From Plantibacter flavus (lineage in GTDB: Bacteria; Actinomycetota; Actinomycetes; Actinomycetales; Microbacteriaceae), in the NCBI RefSeq assembly GCF_900177615.1, contig NZ_FXAP01000003.1:248001-312000 (forward strand): a stretch of DNA of 64,000 bases, given 5' to 3'. Position 1 is the stretch's first letter. Each line of letters opens with the position of its first letter. A program made the translations under genes and the position numbers. Positions 34,764-43,063 of the stretch are shown one piece after another. The notes below the pieces were generated by a model. The model saw only the letters and a list, made by a program, of their open reading frames with translations, was not told where the DNA came from and did no database searches.

Positions 34764-35627
34764 TCATGTCAGTCCGTCGACGCCGACCGGCCCGCGGGGG
34801 TCGAGCCGGTAGACGCGCGTCGCCGTCCCGCCACGCAGTGCATCGCGTTCCGCCGGCGACAACTCGTCGACGAGACCGGACAGCTCGTGCCAGACCGCAC
34901 CGTACCCGCCGCTCGTGACGGTCATCGGCCAGTCGCCGCCGAGCATCAACCGCTCGGGCCCGAAGCAGGCGAGTGCGGTGTCCCAGGCCCGACGCACGTC
35001 GGCCGCCATGAACGGCCGACCGGCTCGATTGAGGCCCGACACCTTGGCGACCACGTTCGGTGACGCCGCCGCCGCGGCCAGCTCGGTCGCCCATCGTTCG
35101 AACGCCTCATCGTCGCGCGGCGGCTTCGCGAGGTGGTCGACGACGACCGTCAGCCCCTCCTCCAGCCGCGCGAGTTCCGTGGCGTCGCGGAGCAGGCGAG
35201 GGAAGGCGTTCGGGAGGTCGAGCGGAAACCCCCGGTCCGCGAGGACCGCCGCCAACCGGCGCGCGGGTGCCGCCAGGAGCAGGCCGTCCCGGGGATCGTC
35301 GTGCAACAGCTGACGAACGCCGCGGAACCGTGGATGCACACCCCAACGGTCGAGCAGGGCCTCGGCCCGCTTCGCATCGTCGATCGGCACCCAGCCGACG
35401 ACGCCGGCCACCCAACTGAAAGCGTCCGATGCACTGAGCATGGACATCGTGTCGAGCTCGGTGTCGTCGGCCTGGACGAGGACCGCCGCATCGACACCGG
35501 CCGCCTGCAGCTCTGCGGCCGCACGCTCCGGCGTGAAGTCCTCGCGAAGCGCCTCGTCGGCCGAAGCGAGCCAGTGATACCCGTCGGCGCGATTCCAGAG
35601 ATGGAGGTGCGCGTCGATCGTCCGCAT
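34764..35627 (-). CDS. Amidohydrolase, probable L-fucono-1,5-lactonase
   Basis: A 287-residue metal-dependent hydrolase of the amidohydrolase-2 family. It begins [20 protein letters not shown], with the HxH metal ligands; VVVDHLAKPP and LMLGGDWPMTVTSGGY provide the later His and Asp positions. Relatives open L-fucono- and L-rhamnono-lactones. The ATG at 35627 shares one base with the stop of the aldo/keto reductase gene (TGATG). In the pathway it hydrolyses the lactone made by the dehydrogenase to L-fuconate. Confidence 0.85.
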   Translation of the reverse strand: MRTIDAHLHLWNRADGYHWLASADEALREDFTPERAAAELQAAGVDAAVLVQADDTELDTMSMLSASDAFSWVAGVVGWVPIDDAKRAEALLDRWGVHPRFRGVRQLLHDDPRDGLLLAAPARRLAAVLADRGFPLDLPNAFPRLLRDATELARLEEGLTVVVDHLAKPPRDDEAFERWATELAAAAASPNVVAKVSGLNRAGRPFMAADVRRAWDTALACFGPERLMLGGDWPMTVTSGGYGAVWHELSGLVDELSPAERDALRGGTATRVYRLDPRGPVGVDGLT

Positions 35628-36580
35628 CAGCCGAGCAGCCCTCTGGTGCGCAGCTCCGTCCAGAAGGTCTCGGGGATCGGCGCCTCGAAGCGCTCCACGT
35701 TCTGGATCATCTGCTCCGGCCGCGAGGCACCGACCGCGACCGTCCGCACGGCGGGGTGGCGGAGCGGGAACTGGAGGGCGGCTGCGGGCAGTTCGACCTC
35801 GAACCGACGGCAGATCTCGGCGATGTCGACGGCGCGGTCGAAGACCTCCGGCGGGACGGCACCGTACTCGTAGCGTCCGTCGCGGTCGGGGACGGCGCGG
35901 GCCAGCAGGCCGGAGTTGAACACCGAGGCGGCGACCACACCGACGCCGTGTTCCAGGCAGGCGGGCAGCACCTCCTCGCCCGCTGGCTGCTCGGCGAGCG
36001 TGTACCGACCGGCGATCATGATGAGATCGGTCAGGCCCGTGCGCACCGCAGCGAGGAGTGCGGCGACGTCCATCGACCCGATCCCGACCGCCCCGACGAG
36101 TCCTTCGTCGCGGAGGGCGGCGAGCGCCGGGATCCCCTCGGAGATCCCGGACTCCGGATCGTTGCGTTCCGGGTCGTGGAGGTAGAGCACGTCGACGTGG
36201 TCGAGTCCGAGTCGTTCGAGGGACTCGTCGAGCGAACGCCGCACGCCGGCCTCGCTCGCGTCCCACTCGCGCCGCAACGTCGCGGGGACGACGAAGTCGT
36301 TGTCGGTATCGAGCGCACCCTCCCCCGCGGGGTTCGGCACGAGGAGGCGGCCGACCTTGGTGGACAGGACGTACTCGTCGCGGGGCTTCGTCCGCAGGAA
36401 GGCGCCGAGCCGACGCTCGGAGAGACCGAGGCCGTAGTGCGGAGCGGTGTCGTAGAAGCGGACGCCGTGTTCCCAGGCCGCATCGAGGATCGCCCAGGCC
36501 TCCTCATCGCTGAGCTCGCGGTAGAGGTTGCCGAGGTTGGCGGCGCCGTACGCGAGCCGCGGGACGAGCAGGTCAGGCAC
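35627..36580 (-). CDS. Aldo/keto reductase, probable L-fucose dehydrogenase
   Basis: A 317-residue NAD(P)-dependent enzyme of the aldo/keto reductase family. The catalytic tetrad is visible: Asp and Tyr in [18 protein letters not shown], Lys in LSTKVGRL and His in VLYLHDPE. The cofactor loop is near [11 protein letters not shown]. This subgroup includes L-fucose and D-threo-aldose dehydrogenases, which oxidise the sugar to its lactone. It overlaps the dehydratase gene by 8 bases. Confidence 0.85.
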   Translation of the reverse strand: MPDLLVPRLAYGAANLGNLYRELSDEEAWAILDAAWEHGVRFYDTAPHYGLGLSERRLGAFLRTKPRDEYVLSTKVGRLLVPNPAGEGALDTDNDFVVPATLRREWDASEAGVRRSLDESLERLGLDHVDVLYLHDPERNDPESGISEGIPALAALRDEGLVGAVGIGSMDVAALLAAVRTGLTDLIMIAGRYTLAEQPAGEEVLPACLEHGVGVVAASVFNSGLLARAVPDRDGRYEYGAVPPEVFDRAVDIAEICRRFEVELPAAALQFPLRHPAVRTVAVGASRPEQMIQNVERFEAPIPETFWTELRTRGLLG

Positions 36581-37862
36581 CGGCGCCCCGGAAGGTGAAT
36601 TCGGCGATCGACGTCGCGAGCATCTCCGAACCGCCGCCGGGGGCGACCGGCGCGCGGTACCGGCCGGCGACGATCTCGACGGGCTCGACGAAGTGCTCGT
36701 GCAGGTGGTCGACGAATTCGATCATGCGTCCATCCTCGCTCCCGGACACGGCGATGAAGTCGAACATCGAGAGGTGCTGCACCGCTTCGCACAGCCCGAC
36801 GCCACCGGCGTGCGGGCAGACCGGGACACCGAACTTCGCGGCCAGGAGGAGGATCGTGATGTTCTCGTTCACGCCGGCGACCCGCGTGGAGTCGATCTGG
36901 AGCACCTGGAGGGCGTCGGCCTGCAGGAACTGCTTGAACATGATGCGGTTGGCCATGTGCTCGCCGGTCGCGACCGGGATCGGGGCGACGCCGCGCGCGA
37001 TCGCCGCGTGGCCGAGGATGTCGTCGGGGCTCGTCGGCTCCTCGATCCAGGCGATGTCGTAGGGGGCGAGTCGCGACATCCAGTCGATCGCCTCCGCGAC
37101 GTCCCAACGCTGGTTGGCGTCGACGGCGATCCGGATGTCGGGTCCCACGGCGTTCCGGGCGATGGCGAGGCGACGGACGTCGTCTTCCACGTGACCGCCG
37201 ACCTTGAGTTTGACCTGCGTGAATCCGTCCGCGACCGCTTCGCGACACAGACGGTCGAGCTTCTCGTCGGAGTAGCCGAGCCACCCGGGCGTGGTCGTGT
37301 AGGCGGGGTACCCGGCTGCGAGCAGGGCCTCGATCCTGGCCTCCCGTCCCGGTTCCGCGCGTCGGAGGATCGTGAGGGCGTCGTCCGGGGTGAGGACGTC
37401 GCTCAGGTAGCGGAAGTCGACGAGCTCGACGAGCTCCTCCGGCGTCATCGTGGCGAGCAGTCGCCAGAGCGGCAGGCCGGCACGTTTGGCCTTGAGATCC
37501 CAGAGCGCGTTGACGACGGCGCCGATCGCCATGTGCATGACGCCCTTCTCGGGGCCGAGCCACCGGAGCTGGGAGTCGTAGACGAGTTCGCGCCAGAAGG
37601 CTCCGAGGGCGTCGAGCACGGGCTCGACCTCGCGACCGAGGAGGTGCTCCCGGAGCGCGGTGATCGCTGCGACCTCGACGTCGTTGCCGCGTCCGATCGT
37701 GAAGACGAAGCCGTGGCCCTCGTGGCCGTCGTCCGCGTCCGTCACGAGCCGCAGGTAGGCGGCCGAGTAGTCGGGGTCGGGGTTCATGGCGTCCGAGCCG
37801 TCGAGGGTGGTCGAGGTCGGGAACCGGACGTCGTGCGTCTCGAATCCGATGATGGTACTCAC
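36573..37862 (-). CDS. L-fuconate dehydratase (enolase superfamily)
   Basis: A 429-residue enzyme that removes water from L-fuconate to give 2-keto-3-deoxy-L-fuconate. The start [36 protein letters not shown] is characteristic of fuconate dehydratases; the barrel shows the base Lys in VKLKVGG, metal ligands in AVDANQRWD and [10 protein letters not shown], and the His of [13 protein letters not shown] at 37862 has AAGGAG nine bases upstream; a longer frame to 37904 would start inside the promoter. First gene of the minus arm. Confidence 0.92.
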   Translation of the reverse strand: MSTIIGFETHDVRFPTSTTLDGSDAMNPDPDYSAAYLRLVTDADDGHEGHGFVFTIGRGNDVEVAAITALREHLLGREVEPVLDALGAFWRELVYDSQLRWLGPEKGVMHMAIGAVVNALWDLKAKRAGLPLWRLLATMTPEELVELVDFRYLSDVLTPDDALTILRRAEPGREARIEALLAAGYPAYTTTPGWLGYSDEKLDRLCREAVADGFTQVKLKVGGHVEDDVRRLAIARNAVGPDIRIAVDANQRWDVAEAIDWMSRLAPYDIAWIEEPTSPDDILGHAAIARGVAPIPVATGEHMANRIMFKQFLQADALQVLQIDSTRVAGVNENITILLLAAKFGVPVCPHAGGVGLCEAVQHLSMFDFIAVSGSEDGRMIEFVDHLHEHFVEPVEIVAGRYRAPVAPGGGSEMLATSIAEFTFRGAGA

Positions 37863-37893
37863 GTCGGCATGCTCCTTCGGGCTGGTGCCACCG

Positions 37894-37978
37894 AGCTTAG
37901 ACATCCGATGTCTGGGCTGTCAATGCGCTCAGTTCAGACGAAATCGTCTGTTGCGACGGCCGGATCGGGCGGTAGAGT
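37894..37978. promoter_or_regulatory. Divergent fucose-locus promoters with palindromic operators
   Basis: Minus promoter: TTGACA (37918-37923) and TAAGCT (37894-37899), 18 bases apart; the perfect palindrome AGACATC-C-GATGTCT (37899-37913) lies in the spacer. Plus promoter: TTGCGA (37951-37956) and TAGAGT (37973-37978), 16 apart; the palindrome CAGACGA-AA-TCGTCTG (37935-37950) abuts the -35 and a further half site TTCAGACG follows the -10. The two palindromes share AGAC/GTCT ends and their centres are about 37 bases apart. The regulator is not encoded nearby. Confidence 0.75.
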
Positions 37979-38042
37979 TCAGACGTTATCGGCTACGAAG
38001 CCGGGTCCGAACGCGGGCACCGGCGGAACCGGAAGGACCAGC

Positions 38043-38945
38043 ATGCGCTTCGCCAGACTCGGCCCCGTGGACAGGGAGACCCCCGTCGTGTTCGCGGGCG
38101 ACACCGCCTACGACCTCCGATCGATCACCCCCGACATCGACGGAGCATTCCTCGCCGGCGGCGGCATCGCCCGCGTTCGCGCCGCCCTCGAGTCGGGTGC
38201 CCTCCCAGTCCTCGACGGCGCCGACGACCTCCGGATCGGCGCTCCGATCGCCAGGCCGAGCGCGGTCGTCTGCATCGGGATGAACTACGCGGCGCATGCA
38301 GCGGAGTCGGGATCCGCTCCCCCCGAGATCCCGATCATGTTCCTGAAGACGCCCAACACGGTCGTCGGCCCGAACGACGACGTCCGCATCCCGCGAGGCA
38401 GCACCAAGACCGACTGGGAGGTCGAACTCGGCGTCGTCATCGGCGAGCGCACCTCCTACCTCGACAGCCCTGATGACGCCCTCGGCCGCATCGCCGGCTT
38501 CGTCACCGCGAACGACGTGTCGGAGCGCGACTTCCAGATGGCGGCGAGTGGCGGGCAGTGGTCGAAGGGCAAGTGCGCTCCGGGCTTCAATCCGACCGGC
38601 CCCTGGCTCGTGACGCCGGACGAGGTCGACGCCGGCGCCCTGCGACTTCGCAGCTGGGTCAACGGCGAACCGCGCCAGGACTCGAGCACGGCCGACCTCA
38701 TCTTCGACGTCGCCACCGTCATCTGGCACCTGAGCCAGTACCTGCAGCTCGAACCAGGCGACCTCGTCCTGACCGGCACACCCGAGGGCGTCGCACTCTC
38801 CGGCCGCTTCCCCTACCTGGCACCGGGCGACGTCTGCGAAGTCGAGATCGAGGGCCTCGGCCGCCAGCGACAGCGGTTCGTCGACCCGGTCCCTGGAATC
38901 GCGCCAGCTGCCAAGCCGGCCGAGGCACTCGGAGCCCGCGCATGA
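38043..38945 (+). CDS. FAH-family hydrolase, probable 2,4-diketo-3-deoxy-L-fuconate hydrolase
   Basis: A 300-residue fumarylacetoacetate-hydrolase-fold enzyme. Metal-binding and catalytic segments are CIGMNYAAHAAESG, TKTDWEVELGVVIG (the E-x-E metal ligands), GFVTANDVSERDFQ and GDLVLTGTPEGVA. In the known Xanthomonas and mammalian-type fuconate routes, a FAH protein splits the diketo acid to pyruvate and L-lactate. GGAAGG gives the ribosome site. The stop overlaps the dehydrogenase start (ATGA). Confidence 0.87.
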   Translation: MRFARLGPVDRETPVVFAGDTAYDLRSITPDIDGAFLAGGGIARVRAALESGALPVLDGADDLRIGAPIARPSAVVCIGMNYAAHAAESGSAPPEIPIMFLKTPNTVVGPNDDVRIPRGSTKTDWEVELGVVIGERTSYLDSPDDALGRIAGFVTANDVSERDFQMAASGGQWSKGKCAPGFNPTGPWLVTPDEVDAGALRLRSWVNGEPRQDSSTADLIFDVATVIWHLSQYLQLEPGDLVLTGTPEGVALSGRFPYLAPGDVCEVEIEGLGRQRQRFVDPVPGIAPAAKPAEALGARA

Positions 38946-39712
38946 GCACCGCAGACACCGGCGAGTTCGACGGGCTCGTCGCGATCGTCACCGGCGGCGC
39001 TTCGGGGATCGGCGCCGCCATCGTCGAACGCCTCGCCGCCGATGGCGCGAGCGTCGCAATCCTCGATCTGAACCCATCGCCCGACGAGGACTCCGCCACC
39101 CGCCTGTCGGTGCGGGCGAACGTCGCCGACGACGCGTCGGTCCGTGCTGCGATCGAAGCCGTCGTCGCACGGTTCGGCCGCCTCGACATCGTCGTGAACA
39201 ACGCCGGTATCGGCGCACAGGGGACCGTCGAGTCGAACGACGACGACGAGTGGCACCGCGTCTTCGATATCAACGTCGTCGGCATGGCTCGCGTGACGCG
39301 CGCGGCCCTCCCACACCTGCGCGAGTCGCCGTCGGCCGCGATCGTGAACACCGCGTCGATCGCCGCGACGGCGGGACTCCCCCAGCGCGCGCTCTACACG
39401 GCGACGAAGGGGGCCGTGCTGTCCTTGACGCGCGCGATGGCCGCCGACCACCTGCGCGAGGGCATCCGGGTCAACTGCGTGAACCCGGGTACGGCCGACA
39501 CCCCGTGGGTCGGCCGGCTGCTCGACAGCGCCGCCGACCCGGCCGCAGAACGCGCCGCGCTCGAGGCACGTCAGCCGCATGGCCGACTCGTCGCCGCGAC
39601 CGAGGTCGCCGGCGCCGTCGCCTACCTGGCGAGCCCGCGATCAGGCTCGACGACCGGCACCTCGATCGCCGTCGACGGCGGGATGCAGGAGCTCCGCCTC
39701 CGCCCCGAGTAG
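38942..39712 (+). CDS. SDR oxidoreductase, probable 2-keto-3-deoxy-L-fuconate dehydrogenase
   Basis: A 256-residue short-chain dehydrogenase: NAD-binding TGGASGIG at about 18-25, NNAG, catalytic Ser in NTASIAATAG, the YTATK pair, and VNCVNPGTADTPWVGRL, a wording typical of keto-deoxy-fuconate dehydrogenases. It should oxidise the dehydratase product to the 2,4-diketo acid before cleavage by the FAH enzyme. With these six enzymes the route from L-fucose to pyruvate and lactate is complete; no fucose transporter or fucosidase is present in the locus. Confidence 0.88.
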   Translation: MSTADTGEFDGLVAIVTGGASGIGAAIVERLAADGASVAILDLNPSPDEDSATRLSVRANVADDASVRAAIEAVVARFGRLDIVVNNAGIGAQGTVESNDDDEWHRVFDINVVGMARVTRAALPHLRESPSAAIVNTASIAATAGLPQRALYTATKGAVLSLTRAMAADHLREGIRVNCVNPGTADTPWVGRLLDSAADPAAERAALEARQPHGRLVAATEVAGAVAYLASPRSGSTTGTSIAVDGGMQELRLRPE

Positions 39713-39757
39713 CCCGACGCCGACGCGGGCTCGCGCCGTCTCGCCCGCTGTCAGGCT

Positions 39758-39839
39758 CCCTAACTCAGGAGCTCCCCGGCGTGTCGGCTGCAGTAGCGGC
39801 CCGGGAGGCGCACCGCGCCGCACGCGTCCTGAGTTGGGG
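39758..39839. repeat. Family B palindromic repeat, copy 1
   Basis: CCCTAACTCAGGA (39758-39770) and TCCTGAGTTGGGG (39827-39839) bound about 55 bases of partly self-complementary sequence containing GGCGTGTCGG. It lies between convergent genes. Other copies are at 41492-41766, 48498-48580 and 50715-50796. Confidence 0.8.
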
Positions 39840-39917
39840 TGCGACGACGATGGCGGGTGGCGCTGACGTCAGGGCTGTCGGGCCGTCGACGCAGGAGACA
39901 CACGGTCCGCGGGCGAG

Positions 39918-40574
39918 CTACCGGTCGGTGTCGGGGCGAGGCCACGCGGCGACGAAGCGCTCGAGGTACGCCGCGAACTGCGCCGCCTCCTCAGGAGTGA
40001 ACCCCGAGAGCGCGGTCGTGACCGCGTCGCGTCGACCCCGGTGCGCCTCCTGCAGGACCGCGCGGCCGGCGGCGCTCAGCTGCACCACGCTGCGTCGACC
40101 GTCGTTCGGGTCGACGGCGCGAGCGACCTCGCCGCGCTTCGTCGCCTCGGCGACGAGTCTGCTCGCCCGCGGCTGGTCGACGCCGATCGACTCCGCGAGC
40201 GCACTGATCCCCATACCATCGGCCGCCTCGTCACGAGCGAGCGCGTCCAGCATCCGGAACCGAGCCGCCTGGGCGATCGCCTGCTCGCGCGGGTGACGGG
40301 CGCCACCGCCGGGACCCCAGGGCCCGCCGAAGCCGGGTCCGAAGCCCGGACCGCGCCCGCGCCCACGTTCGTCATCAGCGCCGCCGTCGGCGTCATGCCG
40401 ATGACCGCCCCCGTGCTCATCGTGGTGGTGATGACCGGGCCCACCGCGCCCACCGCGTCCGCCGAAGCGACGGCCTGACTGGTCCCGCCGGATCTGGACG
40501 AGGGCCTGCTCGACCATCTCCACCGGGTCGGTTGCTGTGGGTTCGCTGGGCTGCTCTTGACGATCATCGGACAT
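39918..40574 (-). CDS. MarR-family regulator with His/Gly/Arg-rich insert
   Basis: A 218-residue protein. A short helix (VEMVEQALVQIRR, 19-31) is separated from the winged-helix core by about 60 low-complexity residues (35-95) containing four consecutive His (48-51), more His near 54-60 and Gly/Arg/Phe repeats (GRGRGPGFGPGFGG). The core follows: ARFRMLDALARDE, ISALAESIGVDQPRASRLVAEATKRG (recognition helix) and a DPNDGRRSVVQLSAAG wing, then dimerisation helices. The ATG at 40574 lies seven bases after a perfect TATAAT, so the mRNA is leaderless; upstream ATG codons would lie in the promoter. It is divergent from a similar protein. Confidence 0.82.
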   Translation of the reverse strand: MSDDRQEQPSEPTATDPVEMVEQALVQIRRDQSGRRFGGRGGRGGPGHHHHDEHGGGHRHDADGGADDERGRGRGPGFGPGFGGPWGPGGGARHPREQAIAQAARFRMLDALARDEAADGMGISALAESIGVDQPRASRLVAEATKRGEVARAVDPNDGRRSVVQLSAAGRAVLQEAHRGRRDAVTTALSGFTPEEAAQFAAYLERFVAAWPRPDTDR

Positions 40575-40612
40575 ACATGTCATTATACATTTACATGTAA
40601 CAGAGCATGCAA
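40557..40612. promoter_or_regulatory. Divergent MarR promoters with TACATGT operators
   Basis: Minus: TATAAT at 40582-40587 and TTGCAT at 40607-40612 (19 apart). Plus: TTGACG at 40557-40562 and CATTAT at 40581-40586 (18 apart), weaker. TACATGT occurs at 40574-40580 and again within the perfect palindrome TTACATGTAA (40591-40600), bracketing both -10 elements. Auto-repression by one or both MarR proteins is likely. Confidence 0.72.
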
Positions 40613-40627
40613 ATAAGGAGACCACCC

Positions 40628-41389
40628 ATGAACACCCCAATGACTTCCCCGGAGCAGTCCACCACCCAGTCCGCCGAGCGCCCGCTCGACTTCTGGCTCC
40701 GCACCGTCGACCACGCGATCAAGCACTCGATGCACGAGGCGCTCGCCGAGGACGGCCTCGGTCGCCGCAGCTGGCGCACGCTCGAGCTCATCGCCTCCGG
40801 CGCCGCGAGCGTCGACGAGATCGACGCCGCGCTCCCGCCACACCGCCGCGGACCGCGCGGCCCCGAACGGTTCGGCCGCCGCGGCGGGTTCGGCCCCGGT
40901 CGCGGCTTCGGTCGCCCCGAGCGCACCGCCGAGACGACGGCGGACACCGCACCCGAAGAGCGTCCGAGCGACCACGAGCACGGCCACCCCGCTCACGACC
41001 GGGCCTTCGGGCGCGGCCGCGAGTTCGGTCGCGGCTTCGGTCGTGATCACCGATCCGGCGGCGCACCGTTCGGCCCTGGCCACGGCCACCACCGCGGCCC
41101 TCGTCGCTCGACCGCGGACATCGTCATCGACTTCGCCGCACGCGGCTGGGTCATCGTCGACGCCGACGGCATCACCCTGACCGACACCGGTCGCGAGGCG
41201 CACGACGCGCTCCGCACCAAGGTCGACGCCGTCCGCCAGACCGTCGCCGACGCCGTCTCGCCCGAGGACCTCGCGACGACGCTCGCCAGCCTCGAGAGCA
41301 TTGCCCGAGCCTTCGGCCAGGACGAGCACACAGCGCACGAGCACGGCCCGCGTGGTCGCTTCGGTCGCGGCCCACGCAGCGAGCGCTGA
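40628..41389 (+). CDS. MarR-like protein with long Gly/Arg/Phe/His-rich insert
   Basis: A 253-residue protein. Residues 18-69 (LDFWLRTVDHAIKHSMHEAL ... SVDEIDAAL) and 161-231 (IVIDFAARGWVIVDADGITLTDTGREA and a long helix) together read as a MarR-type winged helix split by a 90-residue insert (70-160) rich in FGRG/GFGRG repeats and His clusters (HEHGHPAH, HGHH). The C-terminus repeats the theme (HEHGPRGRFGRG). AAGGAG lies upstream of the ATG; an ATG at 40607 is too early. It is divergent from the other MarR protein and probably shares its operators. DNA binding is inferred and may need the partner. Confidence 0.7.
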   Translation: MNTPMTSPEQSTTQSAERPLDFWLRTVDHAIKHSMHEALAEDGLGRRSWRTLELIASGAASVDEIDAALPPHRRGPRGPERFGRRGGFGPGRGFGRPERTAETTADTAPEERPSDHEHGHPAHDRAFGRGREFGRGFGRDHRSGGAPFGPGHGHHRGPRRSTADIVIDFAARGWVIVDADGITLTDTGREAHDALRTKVDAVRQTVADAVSPEDLATTLASLESIARAFGQDEHTAHEHGPRGRFGRGPRSER

Positions 41390-41440
41390 CCGGCCGCCGG
41401 CGTCTTCCGCCCATGCGGACCCCAGCCGACCACCATGCAC

Positions 41441-41474
41441 AGAGCCCCGGGCAGCAATCGCTGCCCGGGGCTCT
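41441..41474 (+). terminator. Hairpin terminator of the MarR-like gene
   Basis: AGAGCCCCGGGCAGC and its exact complement form a 15-bp stem with a 4-base loop (AATC); CTCTCCGTTC follows. No long U run. Confidence 0.78.
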
Positions 41475-41491
41475 CTCCGTTCGACCCACCG

Positions 41492-41766
41492 CCCCTATCT
41501 CAGGACTCCGACGCGTGTCGCCACCCACACGAGCCCGACACACCGGACATCTCCTGAGTTGGGGACGAACGGACCACACCCGACCCCGGCGCCCCTATCT
41601 CAGGACTCCGACGCGTGTCGCCACCCACACCAGCCCGACACACCGGACATCTCCTGAGTGAGGGACGAACGGACCACACCCGACCCCGGCGCCCCTATCT
41701 CAGGACTCCGACGCGTGTCGCCACCCACACCAGCCCGACACACCGGACGTCTCCTGAATGAGGGAC
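41492..41766. repeat. Family B repeats, three 100-bp tandem units
   Basis: Units begin at 41492, 41592 and 41692 with CCCCTATCTCAGGACTCCGA and each ends its palindrome with TCCTGAGT or TCCTGAAT plus a G-rich base; the third is cut after about 75 bases. Units differ at only a few positions (for example CACGAG/CACCAG, GTTGGGG/GTGAGGG/ATGAGGG). The near identity shows recent local duplication. Each unit can fold as a hairpin. Confidence 0.88.
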
Positions 41767-41783
41767 GACACTGGGGGCTTCCG

Positions 41784-42962
41784 CTACTCCGTGAGGCCGT
41801 TCGCCTTCGCGACGTTCCCGAGCCACGCGAGGCTCGGCTTCGGCGTGCGTACGAAGGTCTCGCGGTCGACGGCGATGAGGCCGAAGGTCGGCCGGAAGCC
41901 ACTCGCCCACTCGTAGTTGTCGAGCGCACTCCAGTGGAGGTAGCCCTCGAGCTGAATCCCGTCCTGGATGCAGGCGTGCAGCTCGCGCAGAGCGCCGTCC
42001 GTGTAGTCGATCCGGCGGGTGTCGTCCGAGGTCGCGATGCCGTTCTCGGTGATCATGATCGGCACCCCGCCCGACAGCTCCCAGGCGCTCCGCATACCCT
42101 CGGCGGCGGCCGGCGGGTAGAACTCCCAACCGGTGAGCGTCGTCTCGACACCGTCCTCGACGGGCAGCGGACCCTTCGGCCCGATGAACGTGCGCGTGTA
42201 CGCCTGGACGCCGAGGAAGTCGTCGCCGGCGGACTGCTCAAGGTACCAGTCGTCACGCGGGTAGCCGTACTCGCGCAGCATCTCGTCGGAGCCCGGCTCA
42301 CCGTTCGACCGGAACGCCTGCGTCGCGATGGTCCAGCCGGACTTCAGGCCGGACACCTGCGAGAGCACCTCCCGCGAACGCTTGTGGGACTCGAGGAGGG
42401 CGTCCGCTACGAACAGGTCAGGGTTCGGCAGGCCGTACGCGACGAGGTTGGCCGCGTCCTCACCACCGGCGAGCATCGCGGCGATGTTCGGCTCGTTGAT
42501 GGTGCAGACGTGTTCGACGCCCTCGCCGACGATCGGCAGGGTCAGCTCGGTGTACCGCGCGAAGAGGTCGGCGGCGTCCTTCGCCCGCCAGAACCCGTCG
42601 CGCTCGAACCAGCGCGGCACCGTGAAGTGCATGAGCGTGACGACCGGGTTGAGTCCCAGCTCGTGCGCGGTGTCGACCATGCGACGGTAGTGGTCGACCT
42701 CGGCACGCGAGACGATGCCGCGCTCCGGTTCGATCCGGGCCCACTCGATGCTGAACCGGTAGGTGTTGAGCCCGGCGTCGGCGAGCAACTGCATGTCCTC
42801 GCGGTAGCGGTGGTAGCTGTCCATCGCGTCGCCCGAGGGCTCGACGATGTTCGTCCCGGCTTCGTGCTCGTGCACCCACCAGTTGCTGTTGATGTTGTTG
42901 CCCTCGATCTGGTGGGCAGCGGTGGCGGCGCCCCAGAGGAAGCCGTCGGGGAAGGTCAGCAC
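41784..42962 (-). CDS. Glycoside hydrolase family 1 beta-glycosidase
   Basis: A 392-residue enzyme with the GH1 barrel. FPDGFLWGAATAAHQIEGN opens it; acid/base Glu157 lies in TINEPN and nucleophile Glu306 in ITENG; GYLHWSALDNYEWASGF and GLIAVDRETFVRTPKPS close it. No signal peptide, so it cleaves imported beta-glucosides or cellooligosaccharides. GTG at 42962 with AGGAG nine bases upstream is the start; the longer frame to 43256 belongs to the antisense of the neighbour. Last gene of the importer operon, after two hairpins. Confidence 0.92.
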   Translation of the reverse strand: MLTFPDGFLWGAATAAHQIEGNNINSNWWVHEHEAGTNIVEPSGDAMDSYHRYREDMQLLADAGLNTYRFSIEWARIEPERGIVSRAEVDHYRRMVDTAHELGLNPVVTLMHFTVPRWFERDGFWRAKDAADLFARYTELTLPIVGEGVEHVCTINEPNIAAMLAGGEDAANLVAYGLPNPDLFVADALLESHKRSREVLSQVSGLKSGWTIATQAFRSNGEPGSDEMLREYGYPRDDWYLEQSAGDDFLGVQAYTRTFIGPKGPLPVEDGVETTLTGWEFYPPAAAEGMRSAWELSGGVPIMITENGIATSDDTRRIDYTDGALRELHACIQDGIQLEGYLHWSALDNYEWASGFRPTFGLIAVDRETFVRTPKPSLAWLGNVAKANGLTE

Positions 42963-42990
42963 GGGTTGTTGCTCCTGTTCGTCGTGCGAT

Positions 42991-43044
42991 TCGTTCGCCC
43001 CTGTTTGGGCGAACGAGCGTGCGCTCGCCCAAGGATGGGCGAAC
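42991..43044 (-). promoter_or_regulatory. Two adjacent hairpins between ATPase and GH1 genes
   Basis: TCGTTCGCCC-CTGTTT-GGGCGAACGA (42991-43016, perfect 10-bp stem) and GCTCGCCC-AAGGAT-GGGCGAAC (43023-43044) lie in the 101-base gap. They may stop or pause part of the transcripts, or stabilise one end, so that GH1 is made at a different level from the transporter. Confidence 0.6.
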
Positions 43045-43063
43045 GGACGCGAGGGGGTCCGCG

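Larger units (their letters stand above)
41390..41783. other. Intergenic region between convergent genes
   Basis: These 394 bases hold a terminator hairpin (41441-41474) and three 100-bp tandem repeats (41492-41766). No convincing gene was seen. Confidence 0.8.

Noticed and set aside
35628-36266. N-terminal extension of the lactonase
   Set aside because: The extension overlaps the aldo/keto reductase in another frame; the family begins at [10 protein letters not shown], position 35627.
41492-41766. Possible CRISPR array from regular 100-bp repeats
   Set aside because: The whole 100-bp unit is repeated with no variable spacers, there are only three units and no cas genes.
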